From NCBI GenBank assembly GCA_965247175.1, contig OZ252006.1, forward strand, positions 4,278,001 to 4,342,000: DNA of 64,000 nucleotides, given 5' to 3'. Source of the stretch: JANQMX01 sp965247175 (GTDB taxonomy: Bacteria; Pseudomonadota; Alphaproteobacteria; Kiloniellales; DSM-21159). Below are positions 42,696-50,031 of the stretch, one piece after another; position 1 is the stretch's first letter, and each line of letters begins with the position of its first letter. A program made the position numbers and the translations under genes. Below the pieces are notes generated by a model, which was given only the letters and a program-made list of their open reading frames with translations, was not told the origin of the DNA and ran no database searches.

Positions 42696-44144
42696 ATGAG
42701 CGATCTCTGCGACCTTACCGCAGTCGAGCTGCGCCGCATGATCGGCGGCAAGGAGATCTCGCCCGTCGAGCTCTTGGACTCCTGCCTGGCGCGCATCGCG
42801 ACCGTCAATCCGACCTTGAACGCCGTCGTCTGCATGGACGAGGCGGCGGCCCGCGAAGCTGCGGTGCAGGCAGAGCAAGCTGTGATGGCTGGGGAGGCGC
42901 TCGGGCTGCTGCACGGCCTGCCTATCGGCATCAAGGACCTGAACGAGACGCGGGGCCTGACCACGACCTTCGGCTCACGCCTCTTTGCCGATCATGTGCC
43001 GGCGGAGGATGACAGCCTGACGGCGCACACCCGCCAAGCCGGCGGCATCATTCTAGGCAAGACCAACACGCCGGAGCATGGCGCCGGCGCCAACACCTTC
43101 AACGCGGTCTACGGCCATACCGGCAATCCCTTCGACCCGGATAAGTCCTGTGCCGGCTCCTCCGGCGGCTCGGCGGTCGCCGTGGCGGCCGGCATGGTGC
43201 CGCTGGCCAGCGGCTCCGATTACGGCGGTTCGCTGCGCACGCCAGCCTCTTTCTGCGGCGTGGTCGGCCTTCGGCCGACACCGGGACGGGTCCCGGCACT
43301 CCGCGGGCAGCTTGCCTATTCGCCCATGTCGGTGGATGGACCGATGGCGCGCACTGTGGCCGATTTGGCGCTCTACCTCGATGCCTTGGCCGGCTTCGAC
43401 CCGCGCGACCCCTTCAGCCGGCCCGTCGCTGGAGAGGGTGGCGAGACCATGCAGCCTGCCGGACCGGCAGACCTCGCCTCGCTCAAGATCGCGCTGTCCG
43501 AGGACTTGGGCTTCGCGCCCGTCGACGACCGGGTACGCGCCCTGTTCCGCAATCGGGTCGAAGCACTTGATGGTTTGCCGCTGCGCTGTGAGGCGCGTGA
43601 CCCGGATATGCTGGGCGCCGACCGGGCCTTCGAGGTCATCCGCGGTATCGGCTTTCTTGCGGCGCATATCGAGAAGTATGGGAAGCACCGCGACCTGCTC
43701 GGTCCGAACGTCATCGCCAATGTCGAGTTGGCGCAGACCTACACGGCGGAAGACGTGGCCTGGGCCTCGGCCCGCCACACTGAGATCTTCCGGGGTTTCC
43801 TCGAGTTCATGCAGGACTTCGACGTGCTCGTCACCCCAGCCGTTGCCGCGCAGCCTTTCGACAAGCAACAGACCTACGGGCCCGATATCAACGGAGAGCG
43901 GCAGCCGACCTATATCCATTGGGTCGGCATCTCCTACGGCATTACCTTGAGCGGCCACCCGGCCTTGGTGATTCCCTGCGGCGTCGATGACGACGGCCTG
44001 CCTTTCGGCCTGCAGCTGGTTGGCCATCGTTTCGGCGAACAGCGCCTGCTGGCCATCGGCGTGGCGCTCGAGCAAGCCTTTGCCGACATGGAAGCTCTCC
44101 GCCGGCCGCAGCCGCATATCCCGTCCTTGATGGCCGCAGCCTAG
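42696..44144 (+). CDS. Amidase-signature family amidase
   Basis: 482 residues from ATG after AAGGGAAGCG. The catalytic Ser-cisSer-Lys triad is visible: Lys in GIKDLNETRGL, the first Ser in the GSSGGSAVAV loop, and the nucleophile Ser in GSDYGGSLRTPA. The family hydrolyses amide bonds of many small molecules, including indoleacetamide, nicotinamide-like compounds and Glu-tRNA(Gln). This one has no GatB/GatC neighbours, so it is probably a catabolic amidase. It follows the PhnD-like gene by 45 bases. Confidence 0.9.
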   Translation: MSDLCDLTAVELRRMIGGKEISPVELLDSCLARIATVNPTLNAVVCMDEAAAREAAVQAEQAVMAGEALGLLHGLPIGIKDLNETRGLTTTFGSRLFADHVPAEDDSLTAHTRQAGGIILGKTNTPEHGAGANTFNAVYGHTGNPFDPDKSCAGSSGGSAVAVAAGMVPLASGSDYGGSLRTPASFCGVVGLRPTPGRVPALRGQLAYSPMSVDGPMARTVADLALYLDALAGFDPRDPFSRPVAGEGGETMQPAGPADLASLKIALSEDLGFAPVDDRVRALFRNRVEALDGLPLRCEARDPDMLGADRAFEVIRGIGFLAAHIEKYGKHRDLLGPNVIANVELAQTYTAEDVAWASARHTEIFRGFLEFMQDFDVLVTPAVAAQPFDKQQTYGPDINGERQPTYIHWVGISYGITLSGHPALVIPCGVDDDGLPFGLQLVGHRFGEQRLLAIGVALEQAFADMEALRRPQPHIPSLMAAA

Positions 44145-44199
44145 CAAGGCCTCTGCCGCGGCTTGAAGGGCGCGTTCTGCGCTGCCTGAAGGGCTGGGG

Positions 44200-44275
44200 T
44201 GGTGCCGGCGGCAGGGATCGAACCCGCGACCTACCGCTTACAAGGCGGTTGCTCTACCAGCTGAGCTACGCCGGC
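44200..44275 (-). tRNA. tRNA-Thr(UGU)
   Basis: Minus-strand tRNA from GCCGGCG at 44275. Anticodon loop TTGTAAG centred on TGT closed by ACCGCC/GGCGGT, T-arm GGGTTCGATCC, acceptor pairing with CGCCGGC. Decodes ACA/ACG. The CCA end is encoded (complement TGG at 44200-44202). Confidence 0.97.
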
Positions 44276-44432
44276 GCTCCCTGCGATATCTGCCTTTCCC
44301 TGCGGCTGAATGCAAACGCTCTGTTTCAGGACCGCCGGCGGCCACATTCCCCCCAACTCAATAATAGTTAATGTATTAACTAAAGATATTAAGTAATTTC
44401 TCTCAAACTTTATCTTGATTTTGGCTTATGCG
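44276..44432. other. AT-rich intergenic patch next to tRNA-Thr
   Basis: Much lower GC than the rest of the window from about 44355. Contains the palindrome AGTTAAT-GT-ATTAACT (44366-44381) but no gene. It ends at the promoter of the structured-RNA locus. AT-richness beside a tRNA 5-prime flank may mark an old insertion or simply an UP-element-like promoter region. Confidence 0.45.
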
Positions 44433-44460
44433 TTGATTTTTTCGAGAAATTGCCTAAAAT
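44433..44460 (+). promoter_or_regulatory. Sigma-70-like promoter of structured-RNA locus
   Basis: TTGATT (44433-44438), 16 bases, TAAAAT (44455-44460), with a TG at 44451-44452 before the -10 and AT-rich sequence upstream. Expected start near 44467. Confidence 0.6.
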
Positions 44461-44466
44461 AGAGAA

Positions 44467-44829
44467 CGGATAGAGGGTTGTATTGTCTTTGGGGATAGGG
44501 GACAGCGGCCTGTAAGAAGAATAACGGCATCGTGGGGCGATGCCTACTGGGGTAAGTCTTCTTCGCAGCGGTCCGCCTCTTTCCCGATCTCCAAGCCATG
44601 CTTGCTGTTGGCTGGGCGCCTTGCACCCAGGCCGGCAGAGGTCTGGCTCGGGCCCGCGTCTTCGCATCAACACGACGCGGAGCTCGTGGGGAGGTTCCGC
44701 ACCGCGCGCGAGTCGCGGGGGAGAGGTTGACCGGCGTCTTTCCCGAGCGCCGACGGCCTTTGGCCCGAGTCAGGGAGCGGTGCGTCGGCCGGCGTGTGGG
44801 GCTCCGGTCGGCGCCCGCTCCACTTTTTT
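44467..44829 (+). ncRNA. Putative structured non-coding RNA (about 360 nt), family unknown
   Basis: Between a promoter-like pair and a strong terminator there is no credible ORF, but nested hairpins: outer UUGGGGAU (44489-44496) with AUCUCCAA (44587-44594), GGGGA (44498-44502) with UUCCC (44581-44585), GCGG with CCGC, AAGAAGA (44514-44520) with UCUUCUU (44557-44563), and an apical GGCAUCG-UGGGG-CGAUGCC (44526-44544). Further stems lie at 44654-44680, 44732-44752 and 44755-44765. Four GGGG tracts fall in the first domain. No RNase P, tmRNA, SRP or riboswitch signature was found; a 6S-like overall shape is possible but the central bubble is not evident. Confidence 0.55.
44774..44829 (+). terminator. 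Strong intrinsic terminator of structured-RNA locus
   Basis: GGAGCGG (44774-44780), a single bulged U, and GCGUCGGCCGG (44782-44792) pair fully (two G-U pairs) with CCGGUCGGCGC (44804-44814) and CCGCUCC (44815-44821). Loop of 11 bases; then AC and six T residues (44824-44829). Confidence 0.8.
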
Positions 44830-44937
44830 GCGCTTCCTCGGCATGTCAGGTGGCGAGGACATGCTTCCACCCACCATGTACTGGATGAGACCGGACGCCG
44901 ATCAGGTGGATGGGCGGTTGTAGCCGTTGGACCGAGC

Positions 44938-45879
44938 ATGAGAGCACTGGTGTTGGAGGACAGGCGCAGGCTGAGCCTGCGAGAGATCGAAACGCCCGAG
45001 GCCGGCCCGGGCGAAACGTTGGTTCGGGTCGAGGTCGCCGGTATTGGCGGGAGCGAGTATCTCGGATTCGCCAATCCGGGCATCAGGCCGCTTCCCAACA
45101 TCATGGGGCATAGCATCGCAGGCACGACTCCTGACGGGCGTCGCGTTGCGGTGAACCCACTGCGTGGCTGCGGCAGGTGCGCGGCTTGTTCACAGGATCT
45201 GGCGCAACTCTGTGAGTCTTGGTCTTTGATCGGCGTTCAGTCAGATGGCGGTTTCGGCCAGGTCGTTGCGGTGCCCTCGGAGTCCCTCGTCGCGCTCCCG
45301 GATGATCTGCAATGGGAACAGGCGGCTTTCGTCGAGCCCTTCGCCAATTCGGTCAATGCCTGGGAGATCTCCGGCGGAGGTGCCAGTGACCGCGTTGCCG
45401 TGATTGGAGCTGGCGGCCTCGGCCTGGGCTTGACGGCTTGCGCGTCGAGGGTGGGCTGCCAGACTCTTGCCGTATCCGATCTGTCGCCGAGCCGGCTTCA
45501 GGCCGCGCAGGGTCTTGGCGCAACCCATGTCGGCGATGCCCTGGTTGATCGCTACGACATTGTCTTCGACACCGTTGGCTCGACAGACACCAGGCGCGCG
45601 GCGCTCGAGGCGACCCGCAGCGGAGGTCACTGCGTCTTCCTCGGCTTTGCCTCAGCACTGACGGAGATCGATGTTTCCGCCGTAATACGCCAGCAAAAGC
45701 GGCTCAGCGGCGCTTTCGTCTATTCTTCGCGCCAGTTTGCGAAGGCACTCGAGCTTGCGCCCAATAGCCACCCGGACTGGGTGCGGAACGTGTCATTCGA
45801 TGACGTCGCCGTGTTGCTGGAGCGCTATCTGTCCGGTGACTTCTCCGTCGTGAGAGCGGCTCTTCGACCAAACGCCTAG
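44938..45879 (+). CDS. Medium-chain alcohol-dehydrogenase-like protein with altered zinc site
   Basis: 313 residues from ATG 44938; the frame is open to 44794 but that part covers the terminator. The MDR fold is clear: four structural-zinc cysteines C78, C81, C84, C92 in GCGRCAACSQDLAQLC, the NAD-binding motif VAVIGAGGLGLGL and VEPFANSVNAW. The usual catalytic-zinc residues are changed: the Cys of GICGSD is G37, and GHE is G57-H58-S59. It may have lost dehydrogenase activity or bind metal differently. Function unknown. Confidence 0.85.
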   Translation: MRALVLEDRRRLSLREIETPEAGPGETLVRVEVAGIGGSEYLGFANPGIRPLPNIMGHSIAGTTPDGRRVAVNPLRGCGRCAACSQDLAQLCESWSLIGVQSDGGFGQVVAVPSESLVALPDDLQWEQAAFVEPFANSVNAWEISGGGASDRVAVIGAGGLGLGLTACASRVGCQTLAVSDLSPSRLQAAQGLGATHVGDALVDRYDIVFDTVGSTDTRRAALEATRSGGHCVFLGFASALTEIDVSAVIRQQKRLSGAFVYSSRQFAKALELAPNSHPDWVRNVSFDDVAVLLERYLSGDFSVVRAALRPNA

Positions 45880-46013
45880 AATTAGCGGCACATCGCCACA
45901 AAGCTGGACGTGCACTCCAGTTAGGGCTTGAACGACAAAGGCCGGCGGGCCTATCCCAAGCTGACGACCTGCCGGTCGAGCGAAGAGAAGTAAGCCGAGA
46001 AAGAGCCTCACAA

Positions 46014-46655
46014 ATGGTGCAGACCCCACGTCCCGCTCCCATGTTCCCGACCTATCTTTGGTCGACCAGCATCGACGAGGAAACTCGTGCGAGTTTGGAT
46101 CCGGCCATCGACGCGACAGTGCGGAAGATTCTCGCCGAGGAACTGGCCAAGCCGCTGATCAAGACGCACCAGACCCACCAACAACTTCACCACCTGCCCG
46201 AGTTCGCTCCGCTGATGGCAGCGGCAGTCGAAGCCGGGGAGGCCATTCTGGACGCTTTCGATGCGGAACAGCGGGACATGGTGATGACCGGCTGCTGGGC
46301 CAATCTCGGCGTGCCGCAGGCGAGCCATGTCGCTCACCATCACCCCAACAACTTCCTCTCCGGCGTCTACTATCCCGTGGTGCCTAGCGGCGGCGACCGG
46401 ATCATCTTTCACGATCCGCGCCCGCAGACGCAGATCATCGTGCCACGCTTCAAGAAGTACAATCAGTACAACGGCTCTGGCGTGACGGTGGGCATCAAGG
46501 CCGGTGCCATGCTGCTTTTTCCCGCATGGCTGACCCACTCGGTGCCGTCCAACAACAGTCAGGGCGAACGCCTCTCCATCGCCTTCAATCTAAACTTCAC
46601 CCAGTTCACCGAGACCGTCAGTCCGCCGCGCTGGGAAGGCACCGGGGTGATGTAG
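46014..46655 (+). CDS. Putative 2-oxoglutarate/Fe(II)-dependent oxygenase-like protein
   Basis: 213 residues. The centre reads GVPQASHVAHHHPNNFLSGVYYPV and the end MLLFPAWLTHSVPSNNSQGERLSIAFN, matching the pattern of the 2OG-Fe(II) oxygenase (type 5) family: an HxN/HxD pair, the distal His in HSV and the 2OG-binding Arg in ERLSIAFN. Probably hydroxylates a small molecule or protein. It follows the dehydrogenase-like gene by about 130 bases. Substrate unknown. Confidence 0.8.
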   Translation: MVQTPRPAPMFPTYLWSTSIDEETRASLDPAIDATVRKILAEELAKPLIKTHQTHQQLHHLPEFAPLMAAAVEAGEAILDAFDAEQRDMVMTGCWANLGVPQASHVAHHHPNNFLSGVYYPVVPSGGDRIIFHDPRPQTQIIVPRFKKYNQYNGSGVTVGIKAGAMLLFPAWLTHSVPSNNSQGERLSIAFNLNFTQFTETVSPPRWEGTGVM

Positions 46656-46674
46656 CCGGGCCGGTCGGCGGAAC

Positions 46675-47544
46675 CTACTGCGTCGCCCTCTCGGCGGCGG
46701 ATTGTTGCGCCTTTTGCTCGGCGATGAGGCTTTCCAGCCGCCCGCGACTGACCGCACCTTCGACGATCGCATCGCCGAAGACGAAGACCGGTGAGCCGCG
46801 CAAGCGCAACGACTCGGCCAGGCGATTGTTCGCCGCGACACGCGCGGCAATCTCGGGGCTGGCCATGTCGCGGCGCAGACGTGGGACATCGAGGTCCAGG
46901 CTCTCAGCCACCGAGACGACCAGCGCTTCGCCCGGCTCGCCACGGGTATCCATGAGAGCGTCGCGAAAGCGCGCGTAGGCGCCCTGCCGGCCGGCCGCCA
47001 GCGCGGCGCGGGCCGCATACTCGGACTCGGGGCCAAGCAACGGCCAATCGACGATGACGTGCTTCAACTCGTCGTCGTCCTCGACCAGCTCGGCGATGAT
47101 GGGCGCGATGACCCTGCAGTAGGGGCATTGGAAGTCGAAGAACTCCACCAGCACGAAGTCGCCGTTGGCATGGCCCAGGTTCGGCAATCCTGGGTCCGAG
47201 AAAAGGCCGCTGCGGATTTGCTCCGAGGTCAGGGGCTCGCTGACTGGCGCCTCGGCGCCGGCGAAGTCGGGCATGGGGATTTGCAGAAAACCGTCGCCGC
47301 TGCGGCGTACGCTGGCCAGTCGGTAGAAGCCGAGGTCATCGGGGCCGACAAGTTCCAGGTCTTCCTCTGATCCCTCTCGGCCGCCGATGAAGAGCACGCC
47401 GACAAGCAGAATGAAGAGCAGCAGCCAGCCCTGCGTCGCGCGAGACAGCGTGCGGCCCTTGGGCGCCTTGGACTTGTCGGGCTCGGGCGACGGCGGTTCG
47501 GGCGCTGGCGGCTCGGCGTCGCCTGTCTTAGGCCGCTCAGTCAA
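46675..47544 (-). CDS. Membrane-anchored DsbA-family thiol oxidoreductase
   Basis: 289 residues. A Pro/Glu-rich cytoplasmic start (about 1-38), one membrane helix (39-54), then a periplasmic thioredoxin/DsbA fold with the active pair C140-P-Y-C143 in FFDFQCPYC and the cis-Pro in LRGSPVFVFGD. The long insert between CPYC and cis-Pro is helical, as in DsbA. It probably forms or isomerises disulfides. It overlaps the amidohydrolase gene by 8 bases; this coupling to polyamine genes is likely fortuitous. Confidence 0.88.
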   Translation of the reverse strand: MTERPKTGDAEPPAPEPPSPEPDKSKAPKGRTLSRATQGWLLLFILLVGVLFIGGREGSEEDLELVGPDDLGFYRLASVRRSGDGFLQIPMPDFAGAEAPVSEPLTSEQIRSGLFSDPGLPNLGHANGDFVLVEFFDFQCPYCRVIAPIIAELVEDDDELKHVIVDWPLLGPESEYAARAALAAGRQGAYARFRDALMDTRGEPGEALVVSVAESLDLDVPRLRRDMASPEIAARVAANNRLAESLRLRGSPVFVFGDAIVEGAVSRGRLESLIAEQKAQQSAAERATQ

Positions 47545-48418
47545 GCGCGCCTCGCCCGCCGGTCGTGCTCAGGAGCGGTCCGTAGAGGTCTGGCCGGCGA
47601 TCTCGGAACAGGCCCCAGGAGGCCCGAAAGGCATGCAGCTCATCCCGGTCGAAGGTCGCGGTGATGACCGTCTCTTCCTCCTGGCCCGCCTCGGCCAGCT
47701 TTGCGCCGGTCCCATCTGTGATGAAGGAGGAGCCGTAGAAGTTCATCTCCGCGCTCTCCGCCTGCTCGCGCCCCACCCGGTTGGCCGCCACGACCGGCGT
47801 GCAGTTGCTGGCCGCGTGCCCCTGCATGGCGCGCTGCCAGTGCTCTCGCGAGTCGAGGCTCGGATCCTGCGGCTCGCTGCCGATGGCGGTGGGAAAGAAG
47901 ATCACCTCGGCGCCCTGCAAGGCCAGGCAGCGTGCCGCCTCGGGAAACCACTGATCCCAGCAGACTGCGGCTCCGAGCCGGCCGAAGCGAGTGTCGACCA
48001 CGGTGAAGCCGCTGTCGCCGGGGCTGAAATAGAACTTTTCCTGATAGCCCGGGCCCTGGGGAATGTGGCTCTTGCGATAGAGACCGAGCGCCCGGCCGTC
48101 CGCATCCAGCCAGCAAAGCGAGTTGAAGTAGGCGTTGTGATCGCGCTCGAAGAAGGAGACCGGCAGGACGACCCGCAGGTTTTGCGCCAGCGCGCTGAAG
48201 CGGGCGAGCAGGGGATTGTCCTTGTAGGGCTTGGCCAGGGCGAAATGCTCCCGCTTCTGGTCCGGGCAGAAATAGGGGGTCTCGAAGAGCTCCTGCAGCA
48301 GGATGACCTCGGCACCCTGGGCTGCTGCCTCGCAAACCAGGGCTTCGGCCTTCTTGAGGTTGGCCTCGCGATCCCAGCTGCAGCTCATCTGCGTCGCGGC
48401 CACGGTGATTGTCGTCAT
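47537..48418 (-). CDS. aguB: N-carbamoylputrescine amidase (nitrilase superfamily)
   Basis: 293 residues from ATG 48418, with GGAG upstream; the longer frame start at 48466 lies in the next gene. The nitrilase catalytic triad is present: E43 in LLQELFETPYF, K116 in YRKSHIPQGPGYQEKFYF and C153 in GAAVCWDQWFPEAA. These exact surroundings are characteristic of AguB, which converts N-carbamoylputrescine to putrescine, CO2 and ammonia. An agmatine deiminase (AguA) would be its usual partner; none is seen here. Confidence 0.92.
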   Translation of the reverse strand: MTTITVAATQMSCSWDREANLKKAEALVCEAAAQGAEVILLQELFETPYFCPDQKREHFALAKPYKDNPLLARFSALAQNLRVVLPVSFFERDHNAYFNSLCWLDADGRALGLYRKSHIPQGPGYQEKFYFSPGDSGFTVVDTRFGRLGAAVCWDQWFPEAARCLALQGAEVIFFPTAIGSEPQDPSLDSREHWQRAMQGHAASNCTPVVAANRVGREQAESAEMNFYGSSFITDGTGAKLAEAGQEEETVITATFDRDELHAFRASWGLFRDRRPDLYGPLLSTTGGRGALD

Positions 48419-48455
48419 CGCTGATTCTCCGCCGTTGGCCGCGCCGCCGGCCGCT

Positions 48456-49841
48456 CTAGCCCACACCCAAATCGTCGGCCGTTTGATCCAAGGAGTGCTT
48501 CAGCCGCGCGACCACCTGGTCGATCTCCTCCCGGCTTATAGTCAGCGGAGGCGACATGATCATGGCATCGCGTACGGCACGGATGATCACACCGTTATCG
48601 AAGCAATGGGTCCGGCACTTCACGGCCGGCTCTGCATCACTGGGGAAGCGGCGGCGGGTCGCCTTGTCCTGCACCAGCTCGACGGCGGCCAGCATGCCGA
48701 TGCCGCGCACCTCGCCGACCAGCGGGTGGTCGGACAAGCTCTGCAGGCGCTCCTGCAGGTAAGGGCCGGTATCGCTCTTGACCCGCTCGACGATGCCTTC
48801 CTCATCCAGGATGCGGAGGTTCTCGAGGGCCAGGGCGCAACAGACGGGGTGGCCGGAGTAGGTATAGCCGTGGGCGAACTCGCCGCCCTCATAGCCGACC
48901 AGGGCCTCGCCCACTCGGTCGTGCACCATCACGGCGGACAGCGGCAGATAACCCGAGGTGATCTGCTTGGCCATGGTCATAAGGTCGGGCTCAATGCCGT
49001 AGGCTTGGCTGCCGAACCAGTCGCCGGTGCGCCCGAAGCCGCAGATTACTTCGTCTGCCACGATCAGTACGTCGTACTGGCGGCAGATGCGCTGCACTTC
49101 GGGCCAATAGCTGGCCGGCGGGACCAGGACGCCGCCGGCGCCCTGGACCGGCTCGCCGATGAAGGCGGCGACCTTGTCCGGCCCCACCTCCAAGATCTTG
49201 TCCTCAATGGCCTTGGCGGCCTTGAGCCCAAACTCCTCGGGCGAGAGATCGCCACCGAAGTCGTACCAGTAGGGCGGCATGACGTGATGGAAGCCGGGCA
49301 GCGGCAGGCCGAAGCGCTCGTGCATCGGCCGCATGCCACCCAGGCTGGCGGCCGCCATGGTCGAGCCGTGATAGGCGTAGTCGCGGCTGATGAAGTCGGT
49401 CTTCTCCGGCTTCCCGACACAATGCCAGTAGTGGCGCACCAGGCGCACCACGGTGTCGTTGGACTCTGAACCGGAGGAGCCGAAGAAGGCGCGGTTGAAC
49501 CCATCCGGCGTCAGCTCGGCCAAACGTTCAGCCAGCTCCACCGCCGGCGGTACGGTCGTCTGGAAGAAGCTATTGTAGTAGGGCAGCTCCTGGAGCTGGC
49601 GGTAGGCCGCCTCGGCCAGCTCGTTGCGGCCGTAGCCGACCGCGACGCACCAGAGCCCAGCCATGGCGTCCAAGAGCTTGTGGCCTTCCGAGTCGGTCAG
49701 CCAGCAGCCCTCCGCCTCGACGATGATGCGGTTGCCGCCGGCCTCCTGGCGGGCGAGGTAGTCGGAAAACGGCGAGAGATGGTGGCGCAGGTCGAGCTGG
49801 CGCCAGCGCGCGGTGGAATTGCGGTCGGGTTGAACGTTCAT
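48456..49841 (-). CDS. Class III aminotransferase (putrescine/polyamine type)
   Basis: 461 residues. PLP-dependent class III fold: GMLDAMAGLWC-like start (LLDAMAGLWCVAVGYG), the SSGSESNDTVVRL substrate loop, ADEVICGFGRTG with the Asp that pairs PLP, and the Schiff-base Lys in MAKQITSGYLPLSAVM. It most resembles putrescine-pyruvate/SpuC-type transaminases. Position between the AguB gene and the glutamine-synthetase-like gene supports a polyamine substrate. GGAG before the ATG. Confidence 0.87.
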   Translation of the reverse strand: MNVQPDRNSTARWRQLDLRHHLSPFSDYLARQEAGGNRIIVEAEGCWLTDSEGHKLLDAMAGLWCVAVGYGRNELAEAAYRQLQELPYYNSFFQTTVPPAVELAERLAELTPDGFNRAFFGSSGSESNDTVVRLVRHYWHCVGKPEKTDFISRDYAYHGSTMAAASLGGMRPMHERFGLPLPGFHHVMPPYWYDFGGDLSPEEFGLKAAKAIEDKILEVGPDKVAAFIGEPVQGAGGVLVPPASYWPEVQRICRQYDVLIVADEVICGFGRTGDWFGSQAYGIEPDLMTMAKQITSGYLPLSAVMVHDRVGEALVGYEGGEFAHGYTYSGHPVCCALALENLRILDEEGIVERVKSDTGPYLQERLQSLSDHPLVGEVRGIGMLAAVELVQDKATRRRFPSDAEPAVKCRTHCFDNGVIIRAVRDAMIMSPPLTISREEIDQVVARLKHSLDQTADDLGVG

Positions 49842-50031
49842 GCTGTCGCTCCGAAGGAATGCCAGTAGCAGAAGGACGAAAACCGCGGCCGGCCTGCTTG
49901 CAGGTGGGCCATCGAGGGGTCCTTCGGTGCTAGGGGTTGAAGTCGATGCGTGCGCAAAGGATCAGCAGCTCGCTGTGGCGGGCGCGTGGCGCTGATCGGA
50001 GCCGTACTTGCATGCAAAGAGCCTAGCAGGC

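Noticed and set aside
44410..44673. Minus-strand 87-residue open frame in the structured-RNA locus
   Set aside because: Low-complexity basic sequence with no homology recognised; it runs against the promoter, stems and terminator.
44467..44829. Locus as RNase P RNA, tmRNA or SRP RNA
   Set aside because: Length is compatible, but the conserved cores (RNase P GAGGAAAGUCC, tmRNA tag and T-arm, SRP GGAAGGAAGCAG) are all absent.
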